Positions 1 to 7,793 of a stretch of 64,000 nt of DNA are shown piece by piece (position 1 is the first letter of the stretch; each line of letters opens with the position of its first letter). The notes below the pieces were generated by a model. That model did not search any database. It was given only the letters and a program-made list of their open reading frames with translations, and was not told the origin of the DNA. The translations under genes were made by a program, and so were the position numbers. Location: assembly GCA_964585685.1 (NCBI GenBank), contig CAZPEP010000052.1:48474-112473 (forward strand). Reading direction: 5' to 3'. This DNA comes from JALHVH01 sp964585685. Its GTDB lineage: Bacteria > Acidobacteriota > Aminicenantia > Aminicenantales > Saccharicenantaceae.

Positions 1-686
1 CCCTTGACGAGGTCGTCGACGAACGTATAGGCCCGCATGGCTGTACCGTCCCCCCAGAGCTCGATGACGCCTCCGTCCTCGGCCTCGGCGACTTTGCGGC
101 ACAGGGCGGCGGGGGCCTTCTCCCGCCCGCCGCGCCAGGTCCCCTCGGGGCCGTAGGTGTTCTGGAACCGGGCCAGCCGGACGGCCATCCCGAAGCGCCG
201 CCCGTAGGCCATGGCCATGCGCTCGGCATAGAGCTTTTCCCAGCCGTATTCGTTGTCGGGCAGGGCCGGGTAGGCGTCGTCCTCGCCGAGCTCGGGCTCG
301 TCGGCCGTCATGTCCCGGTAGACGCAGGCCGAGGAGGAGAAGAAGTAGCGCTTGACGCCGGCGTTCGCGCTCGCGTGGACCATGTGGATATTGACGAGGG
401 CGCTGTTCCGCATGATCTCGCATTCGGCGGAGTGGATGAAACCCATCCCGCCCATGTCCGCGGCCAGTTGATAGACCTCGTCGAAGCCCCGGTCCGGCGT
501 CATCACGGCTTCCCGGCAGTTGGCTTCCTCCCGAAGGTCGAGGAGCCGGAAATCGTCCGCCGCCGTCGGCCCGAATTCCGGGCTCTTCAAATCGACGCCC
601 CGCACCCAGATCCCTTCGCTCTTCAGCTTCTTGACCAGGTGGCTCCCGATGAAGCCCCCCGCGCCGCAAACCAACGCTTTCTTCAT
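1..686 (-). CDS. GDP-mannose 3,5-epimerase-like NAD-dependent sugar epimerase (3' end cut by window)
   Basis: This is a short-chain dehydrogenase-fold epimerase of about 228 visible residues. It starts at the ATG at 686 and runs off the left edge. The Rossmann motif GAGGFIGSHL is near residue 8. The signature AADMGGMGFI, the SSSACVY segment and the YGWEKL catalytic Tyr-Lys pair follow, then GTWRGGREKAPAALCRK. This set matches the GDP-mannose 3,5-epimerase family known from plants (GDP-mannose to GDP-L-galactose/gulose) better than GDP-fucose synthases or UDP-sugar epimerases. GDP-mannose could come from manB/manC further along the window. The C-terminus is missing, so substrate preference is inferred from motifs only. 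Confidence 0.8.
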   Translation of the reverse strand, partial: MKKALVCGAGGFIGSHLVKKLKSEGIWVRGVDLKSPEFGPTAADDFRLLDLREEANCREAVMTPDRGFDEVYQLAADMGGMGFIHSAECEIMRNSALVNIHMVHASANAGVKRYFFSSSACVYRDMTADEPELGEDDAYPALPDNEYGWEKLYAERMAMAYGRRFGMAVRLARFQNTYGPEGTWRGGREKAPAALCRKVAEAEDGGVIELWGDGTAMRAYTFVDDLVK

Positions 687-914
687 GGTTCCCGTCATCC
701 TTTCCTTCATCATCTGCCCGAAGGCGCCGTCCGTCTTCGAGGCCCAATTTATAACACAATCGCGAGCGATGCGTCTATTTTCATGGCGCGAGTCAAGCGG
801 GAAAGGCAAGACAGGCGAGACGGACGAGGCCTCGGACCTCAGACTTTGGCCCGAACGGCGGATAAAGGCAAGGCGGGATATCGGCAGGGCCGAGGCGCCG
901 GGCGAGGCCGGAGG

Positions 915-1505
915 TCAGATCTCATCCGGCCCGATGATCCCGCCCGAGATGACCGCATTCATGGCATCCTGGACCGTCCAAGGCAAGTCGCGGACCTTGT
1001 CCCGGGCGACCATGACCATGAAGCCCGTCGTGGGGTTCGGCGCCGTCGGAATGAAGAGCTTGAGGAGGCGCTCGCCGCTCTTGCCGTCGACGACCTCCCC
1101 CGTGACGAAGGCGATGGAATGGACGCCCGGCTTGAAATGCTCGACGAGGACCGCCCGCTTGAACGCGTTCTTCTCGGGGAGCGACAGGGCCGTGCTGAAC
1201 TGCTTGCCGAGGTGGTAGATCGTCTTGATGATGGGGATACGCTCCATCACGCGCTCGATGACGCCGAACACTTGTTTCCCCGCCCAGTTGCTCGCCGCGA
1301 GCCCGAGCAGGTAGAGGATGAGGAGAACCAGGACGATGCCCAGGCCGGGGATCCGGAAACCGACGACTTTCTCGATGAGGTTAGCCACCTTTTGGTCCAC
1401 CGCCAGATAGAGGAACCGGATGACGAAGAAGGATAGGACGAGCGGGATGATGGCCAGAAGCCCGCGGAAGATGAATATCCGGATGTGCTTGACGATCGCT
1501 TTCAT
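915..1505 (-). CDS. DUF502 family membrane protein
   Basis: A 196-residue integral membrane protein. It has an N-terminal hydrophobic segment (about residues 10-33) and a second at about 52-72, followed by a soluble domain. The segments ERIPIIKTIYHLGKQ and FIPTAPNPTTGFMVMV are typical of the DUF502 family, whose function is unknown. It ends 3' of a 228-bp gap after the epimerase start and lies 4 bp downstream of corA, so it is probably cotranscribed with corA. No catalytic motif is visible. Confidence 0.85.
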   Translation of the reverse strand: MKAIVKHIRIFIFRGLLAIIPLVLSFFVIRFLYLAVDQKVANLIEKVVGFRIPGLGIVLVLLILYLLGLAASNWAGKQVFGVIERVMERIPIIKTIYHLGKQFSTALSLPEKNAFKRAVLVEHFKPGVHSIAFVTGEVVDGKSGERLLKLFIPTAPNPTTGFMVMVARDKVRDLPWTVQDAMNAVISGGIIGPDEI

Positions 1506-1509
1506 GGCC

Positions 1510-2577
1510 CTAGAACCACTTCTTCTTTTTGAAAAAGGCGATCATCGTGATGCCCACGGCGGCGATGATCCCCCAGATCAGGAAGTATCCCCACCGCCAT
1601 TCGAGCTCGGGCATGAACTTGAAGTTCATCCCATAGACCCCGACGATGAAAGTCAGGGGGATGAAGATCGTGGCGATGATGGTCAGGACCTTCATGACCT
1701 CGTTCATCCGGTTGGAGACGCTCGAGAGGTAGGTCTCGAGCATCCCGGACAGGATGTCGCGCGACGTCTCCATCGTGTCGATGATCTGGACGATGTGATC
1801 GTAAACGTCCCTTAGGTAAACGTCGGTGGTCGCCTTGACGAGGGGGGTATCGAGCCGCTCCATCCCGTTAATGACCTCGCGGAGCGGCCAGGCGGACTTC
1901 CGAAGATAGATCATCTCGCGTTTCAAGCCGTGGATCCTATGGAGGATCTCCCGCTTCGGGTCGGCGACGAGCTCGTCCTCCACGAGCTCGATCTCCTCGC
2001 CGAGCTTCTCCAGAACGCCGAAATAGCTGTCGACGATGCCGTCGAGGACGGCGTAGGCGAGGTAATCGGCACCGAGCTTCCGGAGGCGTCCCTTCCCCTT
2101 GCGGATGCGGTCCTTCAGGCCGTCGAAGACCCCGGTCTCCCTCTCCTGGAACGTGATGACGACGTTAGGCCCGAGCACCAGGCTGACCTGATGCATCTTC
2201 TCCTCGGGCTGGCCGTTGCGGACGAAGACCTTGAGCACGAGGAAAAGGCAATCGCCATAATCCTCAAGCTTGGGGCGCTCGGCCGTGTTCAGGATGTCCT
2301 CGAGGATGAGGGGGTGCAGGCTGTAATGGGCGCCGAGCCGCTCGATGAGGTCGATCTCGTGGAGCCCTTCCACGTTGATCCAGGTGACGGTCGGGGAATC
2401 CCGGAACGGGAAGCACTCTTCGACCTTCGTGACCTCCTTCTCCTCGAGCTTAAATTCGTCGTAGTCCATGACGGTCACCCGGACCTTTGCCACCCGTTGG
2501 GAACCGATGTGGACGAGCGTCCCGGGCGATAATCCGGCCTTCTGCGAGCTTTTCTTCTTCTGGATCGTCATGCGCAT
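1510..2577 (-). CDS. corA: CorA-type magnesium/cobalt transporter
   Basis: A 355-residue CorA-family divalent cation channel. The large N-terminal cytoplasmic domain (about residues 1-290) is followed by two C-terminal transmembrane helices. The hallmark YGMNF selectivity motif lies between them at about residue 317 and a basic KKKK tail ends the protein. The length matches the family. It is upstream of and 4 bp from the DUF502 gene. Mg2+ is the likely substrate, but Co2+ or Ni2+ cannot be excluded from sequence. Confidence 0.93.
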   Translation of the reverse strand: MRMTIQKKKSSQKAGLSPGTLVHIGSQRVAKVRVTVMDYDEFKLEEKEVTKVEECFPFRDSPTVTWINVEGLHEIDLIERLGAHYSLHPLILEDILNTAERPKLEDYGDCLFLVLKVFVRNGQPEEKMHQVSLVLGPNVVITFQERETGVFDGLKDRIRKGKGRLRKLGADYLAYAVLDGIVDSYFGVLEKLGEEIELVEDELVADPKREILHRIHGLKREMIYLRKSAWPLREVINGMERLDTPLVKATTDVYLRDVYDHIVQIIDTMETSRDILSGMLETYLSSVSNRMNEVMKVLTIIATIFIPLTFIVGVYGMNFKFMPELEWRWGYFLIWGIIAAVGITMIAFFKKKKWF

Positions 2578-2739
2578 CTTTCTCCCCTGTGTCCTTTATT
2601 GACCAGCCGCTTCCAGTTCGTCAGATTGATAGGAATTTCCTTTTTCCAACCGGTTTGAGAGCGCCAGCTTCAGGCTTGAAATCAGGCCGTCCCATCACAC
2701 AAAAAGAATAGCCCGACCACAGGCCAGAGTCAAGAACCC

Positions 2740-2842
2740 ATAATCGGGAGTGCCGGACCAGGTACTTCCCGACCCGCTCGGCCCGCTCCGGACTGAGGAG
2801 CCCTTGGCCGACCAACAGCCGGAGGACGTCCCGGCCGAAGAT
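2740..2842 (-). pseudogene. Possible IS91-type transposase remnant
   Basis: A minus-strand stretch of about 35 codons reads as a plausible coding fragment: DVLRLLVGQGLLSPERAER, then VGKYLVRHSRL. This resembles the region of IS91-like (Y2) transposases where GLLSPE and RVGKYMIRP segments occur. A stop codon lies immediately upstream in frame and no start, catalytic tyrosine or element ends are visible. If correct, it is a deep remnant. The rest of the 400-bp gap between corA and the cytochrome holds only a candidate promoter. Confidence 0.25.
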
Positions 2843-2915
2843 CTAATCTACCGAGTTTCGAAGGATTATGCCAAGGGAGTTTGCCGTCCGCATCCGCTCG
2901 CGGCGGCCGCGTCGT

Positions 2916-2945
2916 TTGGGACCTTTCCTAGCAAGATGATACAAT
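2916..2945 (+). promoter_or_regulatory. Candidate sigma-70 promoter for the multihaem cytochrome
   Basis: TTGGGA at 2916-2921 and TACAAT at 2940-2945 are separated by 18 bp and oriented toward the cytochrome gene. The -35 box is a weak match and the -10 box a good one. Transcription would start near 2952, about 47 bases before the preferred ATG. Confidence 0.4.
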
Positions 2946-2998
2946 GGAGGCGGGTGGGCTGGCCCGCCGGCGGGATCGTGAAAGACGAACACACCAAA

Positions 2999-4789
2999 AT
3001 GATCGAGGCAAGACGGGGCCGGATCGGCGCCTGCGCAGCTTTCCTGGCCTTCACCCTTGCGTATCTGCCGGGAGTTCTTCGGGGACAGAAATCGGAACTG
3101 CTGGTATCTCCCGGCAAGCTCAGCAAGGCTCACGGCGAACTTTCCGGTTTGAACAACTGCACGAAGTGCCATACGCCCGGGAACAAATCGGTCGACCAGA
3201 AGTGCCTGGCCTGCCATAAAGAGCTGGCTACCCGGATCGTCGCGGAGCGGGGCTTTCACCGGGACAAGAAGACCGGCTGTCCGAAATGCCATCCGGAGCA
3301 TCAGGGGCCGGATTTCCAGCTCATCGACTGGAACCCGCGCGAATTCGATCACGCGAAGTCCGGCTACGCTCTGAAGGGAAAGCATGCAGAGGTCGCCGAT
3401 TGCGGCAAATGCCACAACGCCCGCAATTCCCCGACGGGAAAGACGGAAGGAACCTACCTCATCCAAAGCACCCGCTGCGGGTTCTGTCATGAAGATGTCC
3501 ACAAGGGGCAGTTCGCCAAGGACTGCGACGCGTGCCATGCGATCGAACGTCCGCTCAAGGAGATCAAGTTCGATCACGCCGTATCGGCCTATCCCCTGAA
3601 GGGGGCGCACCGGAACGTCGCCTGCGAAAAATGCCACCCTCAGAAAAAATGGAAGGGCCTGCCCTACGCGGCCTGCCTGGATTGCCACCGCGATCCGCAC
3701 AACCCTTCCCTGGGAACAACCTGCACGAAGTGCCACACCGAAACATCCTGGAAGGTCACCTCCTACGACCACGACCAGACCAAGTATCCCCTCGGGGGGA
3801 AACACGTCGGGCTCAAGTGCGCGCAATGCCATCGGACCGGCAAGATGGAGAAGATCCCCTACGCCTCCTGTCGGGATTGCCACACGAAGGATCCTCATCA
3901 AGGCCAGTTCCAGGACGACTGCGGCAGCTGTCACAATGTTTCGGGCTTCCAGCCGGCGATCGTGGATCACCGGAAAACCCGCTATCCGCTAACGGGGAAG
4001 CATGCCCCGGTCGCCTGCGCGAAGTGCCATTTGCCTCAAAAGGAAAACGCCCCCGTCATCTATAAGCCGCTCAAAACCGGGTGCGTGGATTGCCACAAGG
4101 ACATCCATCTCGGGCAGTTCGATAAGGCTTGCGAGCAGTGCCATTCGACCTTGGGGTTCGACAGAGGGACCCTCGGTTTCGACCACCAGAAGGATTCTCC
4201 CTACAAGCTGGAGGGCGCGCACGCCCCGCTGAAGTGCGAGGCCTGCCACAAGAAGGAGAGCGCGGTTTTCCCGGGCGGCACGGGAGAGGCCGTCCGGTAC
4301 AGGCCCCTCTCCGCGGAGTGCGTCTCCTGCCATCCGGCGCTCCATGGCGGCCAGGTGGGGCCGGATTGCCGGAAATGCCACGACGTTGCCCGTTTCAAGC
4401 CGGCGCCCGGCTTCAACCACGAAAAAACCCGCTTCCCGCTGAAAGGCCTCCACGAATCCGTGGCCTGCGACAAGTGCCACCCCAGGGTTAAAGTCACTCT
4501 GTCCGGAAAGATCATCGATTCACCGAGATACCAACCGACCGCATTGAAGTGCGCCGAATGTCATAAACAGTTCGACCATTCCAAGACGGCCTACCCTCTG
4601 ACCGGCGGGCATTCGGGCCTGGGCTGTGAGAGTTGCCACAACGCGAAAACCCCCCATCTCAAACGGCTGAGGGCCGCGCCGGAGGGGAGATTCGGATGTA
4701 AGGATTGTCATTCCACCAGACATCCCGGAAAACAGGAAGACTGCGAGGTCTGCCATACCACGAAAAGCTGGGCCGTGGATGCCTATTGA
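2999..4789 (+). CDS. Secreted 23-haem c-type cytochrome
   Basis: A protein of 596 residues from the ATG at 2999; an in-frame GTG at 2978 is an alternative. A signal-peptide-like hydrophobic stretch (about residues 10-28) is followed by 23 CXXCH haem c sites spread to the C-terminus. Between them a unit of the type FDH...YPLKGAHxxVxC recurs roughly every 50-60 residues, so the protein looks built by duplication of a class III (cytochrome c3-like) module. The extra histidines in each unit could be distal haem ligands. It should act outside the cytoplasmic membrane in electron transfer. It converges tail-to-tail with the FeS/FAD reductase gene, 18 bp apart, and that neighbour is its most likely partner. 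The terminal electron acceptor is unknown. Confidence 0.93.
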   Translation: MIEARRGRIGACAAFLAFTLAYLPGVLRGQKSELLVSPGKLSKAHGELSGLNNCTKCHTPGNKSVDQKCLACHKELATRIVAERGFHRDKKTGCPKCHPEHQGPDFQLIDWNPREFDHAKSGYALKGKHAEVADCGKCHNARNSPTGKTEGTYLIQSTRCGFCHEDVHKGQFAKDCDACHAIERPLKEIKFDHAVSAYPLKGAHRNVACEKCHPQKKWKGLPYAACLDCHRDPHNPSLGTTCTKCHTETSWKVTSYDHDQTKYPLGGKHVGLKCAQCHRTGKMEKIPYASCRDCHTKDPHQGQFQDDCGSCHNVSGFQPAIVDHRKTRYPLTGKHAPVACAKCHLPQKENAPVIYKPLKTGCVDCHKDIHLGQFDKACEQCHSTLGFDRGTLGFDHQKDSPYKLEGAHAPLKCEACHKKESAVFPGGTGEAVRYRPLSAECVSCHPALHGGQVGPDCRKCHDVARFKPAPGFNHEKTRFPLKGLHESVACDKCHPRVKVTLSGKIIDSPRYQPTALKCAECHKQFDHSKTAYPLTGGHSGLGCESCHNAKTPHLKRLRAAPEGRFGCKDCHSTRHPGKQEDCEVCHTTKSWAVDAY

Positions 4790-4807
4790 GCCGGAGCCCG
4801 TTCCTGC

Positions 4808-6151
4808 CTAGATCTCTTTATCGATGATGCGGATCCCGACCTTCTCCAGCAGTGGGAAAGGCAATTCGCCGCCGACCATGACGAATACGTAGTCGTTCTC
4901 AATTTCGCTGTCGCCGGCAGGCGTGGAAACGATCAGGGACTTCGATTTGATCTCTTTGACCGAACCGTTGAAAAAGGCTTGGACATAGCCCTGCTCGATG
5001 GCCGCAAGGATCTTCTCCCGGTTCCGGCCCTTGGCCTTGGGGAATCCGTCGCCGCGGACGACAAGGGTGATCCGGCACCCCTGGTTGAAAAGGGCCAGGG
5101 CCGATTCGATGGCCGAATCCCCCGCACCCACGATCGCCACGCGGCTCTTGGCGAACTCCGCGACATCGGTCAGGGAATAGAAGACCTTGGCCGAGTCTTC
5201 GCCCGGGACGCCCAGCCTCCGGGGCTCGCCGCGCGTTCCCAAGGCCAGGATGACCTTGTCGCAGACATAATCTTTCCCGGACGCGGACACGACAAATCTG
5301 TCCCCCTCCTTCCGGACCGCTTCGAGTTTGGCCCCGATCGTGATGGGGGCCTGGGTCGTCTTCAGGATTTTGTCCCAGACCGCGAGGAGCTTCTCCCGGG
5401 TCGTGTTCCCGACCCAAAGAGGGCCGAACAACGGCATTTCGGCGGGCTCGGCCATGACGATCTTGTTCTTGGGAAAGCTCCTGATGGTGTTGGCCCTGTT
5501 CTCCATCTCGAGGCAGGCGGCGGGCAGGCCGAACTTCCGGGAGCTCAGGAGCGCCGAAAGGCCGGCCGGCCCCGACCCGACGATCAGGACCTGAGGTTCC
5601 TTGCCCGGGAAAACATTCTTCATGATGTGGTTTAAGACCGCGCGCCCCTGGTTGATCGCCTCCTTGATAAGGCCGGCCCCGGCCAGGGAACCGATCACGT
5701 AGATTCCCTTGATATTGCTTTCAAAGTTCTCGTCCACGTCGGGGACCCGGACCTTCATCCTCTTCCCGTACTCGACGAGCTGGTTGGCCCCCAGGGGACA
5801 CGCCTTCTCGCACTCTCCGCACCCGACGCAGGCCAACGGATTGACCAGGGTCGATTTTGCCTCGATGATGAACAGGCTCTCCTTTCTCTTGCAGGTCAGG
5901 ACGCAAGTCCCGCACCCCACGCACATGGATCGGATGATGGCGGGGTGCATCTTCTTCCCCGACGGATGACGCGTCTCGATTTGGCTGATCTGCTGCTCTG
6001 TCAGCGTCGATACCGGGATGATGCGGTTGACGAGCATCCGGGATTTCCGCTTTTTCCGGATCTCTTTGTGGACGAAGGGGAGGAGGACGACAAGGAACAG
6101 GAGCGCCCCAACCAGGAACAGATAGATGTGTTCGGAGATCACAAAATCCAT
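4808..6151 (-). CDS. Membrane-anchored 2[4Fe-4S]/FAD oxidoreductase (thioredoxin-reductase fold)
   Basis: A 447-residue protein from the ATG at 6151. One N-terminal transmembrane helix (residues 8-27) precedes a bacterial-type ferredoxin domain with two complete clusters (Cys77/80/83/87 and Cys108/111/114/118). A two-dinucleotide-fold flavoprotein follows: GSGPAG near residue 192 for FAD and GAGDSAIESAL for NAD(P). The CXXC redox pair of true thioredoxin reductases is absent, so electrons probably pass FAD to FeS rather than to a disulfide. Longer upstream starts would read through the cytochrome b gene and were rejected. The gene overlaps the cytochrome b gene by 13 bp. Together they could carry electrons between NAD(P)H, the membrane and the multihaem cytochrome. 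The direction of flow is an inference. Confidence 0.85.
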   Translation of the reverse strand: MDFVISEHIYLFLVGALLFLVVLLPFVHKEIRKKRKSRMLVNRIIPVSTLTEQQISQIETRHPSGKKMHPAIIRSMCVGCGTCVLTCKRKESLFIIEAKSTLVNPLACVGCGECEKACPLGANQLVEYGKRMKVRVPDVDENFESNIKGIYVIGSLAGAGLIKEAINQGRAVLNHIMKNVFPGKEPQVLIVGSGPAGLSALLSSRKFGLPAACLEMENRANTIRSFPKNKIVMAEPAEMPLFGPLWVGNTTREKLLAVWDKILKTTQAPITIGAKLEAVRKEGDRFVVSASGKDYVCDKVILALGTRGEPRRLGVPGEDSAKVFYSLTDVAEFAKSRVAIVGAGDSAIESALALFNQGCRITLVVRGDGFPKAKGRNREKILAAIEQGYVQAFFNGSVKEIKSKSLIVSTPAGDSEIENDYVFVMVGGELPFPLLEKVGIRIIDKEI

Positions 6152-6984
6152 GTGTTGCCCATTCTCACGCTCACGTAAATATGGACGAGCAGGATCAGAA
6201 ACATGAGGACGACGAAGGGGGTGTGGAGGAGATGCCAGTAATGCAGGATCTTCTGGGTCTTGTCCAAAAACTCTTTTCTCCTTATCAATTTCTGGCGCTT
6301 CACGACGAGCCTCAGCAATTTCCTCCGCTCGCTGAAGTTCAGGGCCCGGGCCTTCTTCAGGGTCCTCTTGAACGCGGCCCGGAGTCTGGCCGTTTCTCTG
6401 CCCATCCACAAGGACCCCGAGGCCGTCGGGCGGATGCCCTTCTCCAAGTCGGCCAGGCGTTCCCACAACGGATGCCCGCCGGGAAGCCGTTTTCTAAGCT
6501 CATAGGTGATGCCGATCTCTTCCGCTTCGAGCTCGATCCGGTTGAGTTCCATTCCCGAGATGGAGCGGGGAATGGCCTGGTAGATATAGCGTCCGATGAT
6601 GCCGCTCACGACAACGAGCGTCATGGCCCAAAAGCATATGCCTACGAGCCCGGAGAACTCGAAAACCGTGTGAAACAGGACGAGGACCGGGCCGGAAAGC
6701 CCGAGGAAGATGTGGACCTCGAGCCAATCGTTCAAGTTCCCCCAACTCCGCATGAACCGCAGACGCTTGCGCAGGGAGTACGCGAGGAGCGTGACCATGA
6801 AGAGGGTGCCGAGGATCCCCAGGAGATGGCCCACGGATCCGCTCTGGCGCAAGACAGGGTGCAGGGGCAGGCGGATCCTTCTCCCGGGCGGAGCGAGATA
6901 ATAATCCCTTCCAAAATAGAACAAGCCGGCGACGGCCAGAAAGGCTATGCCATAAGCGGCCTTGAGGCCGGTCCTTATTCTCAT
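6139..6984 (-). CDS. Cytochrome b-like integral membrane protein
   Basis: A 281-residue protein with about five transmembrane segments (roughly residues 10-24, 50-70, 88-108, 113-133 and 254-274). Histidines suited to b-haem ligation lie in the membrane helices (His91 and His105; His248, 251, 254 and 268). A long charged cytoplasmic section (about 140-245) is rich in Arg and Lys. The pattern resembles cytochrome b561 or ferric-reductase-like haem proteins, but no family can be named securely. It is the first gene of a pair with the FeS/FAD reductase. It would move electrons across the membrane toward the periplasmic 23-haem cytochrome or the quinone pool. Confidence 0.7.
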   Translation of the reverse strand: MRIRTGLKAAYGIAFLAVAGLFYFGRDYYLAPPGRRIRLPLHPVLRQSGSVGHLLGILGTLFMVTLLAYSLRKRLRFMRSWGNLNDWLEVHIFLGLSGPVLVLFHTVFEFSGLVGICFWAMTLVVVSGIIGRYIYQAIPRSISGMELNRIELEAEEIGITYELRKRLPGGHPLWERLADLEKGIRPTASGSLWMGRETARLRAAFKRTLKKARALNFSERRKLLRLVVKRQKLIRRKEFLDKTQKILHYWHLLHTPFVVLMFLILLVHIYVSVRMGNTWIL

Positions 6985-7169
6985 GATGTCACAGCGGCTC
7001 GTTTTCAGGTTTCTGCCCGGTCAATGGTCCGCGGCAGTCCCGGTCATTATCCCACGCCGGACCATCGGCTTCAAGGGATGGGCTCTCAGGAAGCTGGAGA
7101 GATCGAGGGCCGTTCCAGCGCCCTGCTGTAAAATCGAATCGGCGAAGCTAAGATGGATGGACTTTCATC

Positions 7170-7353
7170 ATGACGAAGACGATCCGCGCCGCGCTCTTGG
7201 TCGTATTCTTCTCGGCCGAGCGACGACCTCATCCGGGTCCTTCTCGATCCGTTCAAGGACAAGCGGTCCGCCTACATCTTCTTCGTCAACCCGCTCGGCG
7301 CCGTTCTCGCCATGCCGGTACCCGACCTTCCCCGCACGGTCCAGGAACAATAG
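7170..7353 (+). pseudogene. Remnant of an exported DUF5916/CBM9-like protein
   Basis: The ATG at 7170 opens a signal-peptide-like stretch (MTKTIRAALLVVFFSAE). After it the frame changes. From 7222 another frame reads DDLIRVLLDPFKDKRSAY, then IFFVNPLGA, ending at the TAG at 7351. The second piece matches the block around LDTFHDRRxxYxFxVNPxG in DUF5916/CBM9-like outer-membrane-associated proteins. These are normally several hundred residues long, so this is a leader joined to a tiny internal fragment: a large deletion plus frameshift. The region from 7000 to 7790 otherwise holds only the VapC remnant. Confidence 0.5.
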
Positions 7354-7404
7354 CCGCTCCAGGGCCGGCAGCGGCCGGACCAGGTTGCGCCCCAGGGCGG
7401 GGAA

Positions 7405-7719
7405 TCATTCAGGGCCGAAAGACGGAAAGCCGCAATTCGCGGATAGGGCGGAAATGCCGCTGATCGCCGGTGCAGAGAGGGAGATGATTCTCCGCGGCGA
7501 TGGCCGATGTTCTCGGTCAGCGGGAGGACGCTGATCGCGCATTCCTTGAGGAAGTCCTTTATAAGACGGGTTTCGCCCTTGTCGGCCGCGCCCTGAAGGA
7601 GTTCCATGAAACCGACCACGGATATGGCGCGGTCGGCATCCTGATCGATCAACCGGGCCGCTTTGGCCCCCCCCCCTGAAAAACCGGATGAGGACGTTCG
7701 GAAGGACGAAGCCCAGCAC
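7405..7719 (-). pseudogene. Frameshifted VapC-like PIN-domain toxin
   Basis: From a GTG at 7719 the minus strand reads VLGFVLPNVLIRFFRGG, the opening of a VapC-type PIN domain, though the usual catalytic Asp-Thr before the NVLIRFF block is missing. A run of ten C (7667-7676; G on the coding strand) then breaks the frame. One base fewer would continue as AKAARLIDQDADRAISVVG, then FMELLQGAADKGETRLIKDF and LKECAISVLPLTENIGHR. A further shift is needed to reach the C-terminal SALSANCGFPSFGPE. Two breaks and the lost aspartate argue for decay, but a homopolymer error or slippage at the first site is possible. No intact antitoxin is seen next to it. Confidence 0.6.
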
Positions 7720-7793
7720 CGCGGCGTCCAGATCCGCAGGGACTTCGATTCTTTTCTAAGTGTCCCCCGAGCGATCCGGACCGGCCGCAGCGG

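Noticed and set aside
375..1436. A 353-codon plus-strand frame over the epimerase and DUF502 genes
   Set aside because: It crosses two genes with clear family motifs on the opposite strand. The product has no motif.
2750..2998. An N-terminal extension of the multihaem cytochrome
   Set aside because: The extra 83 residues have no signal-peptide character. The hydrophobic leader begins just after the ATG at 2999.
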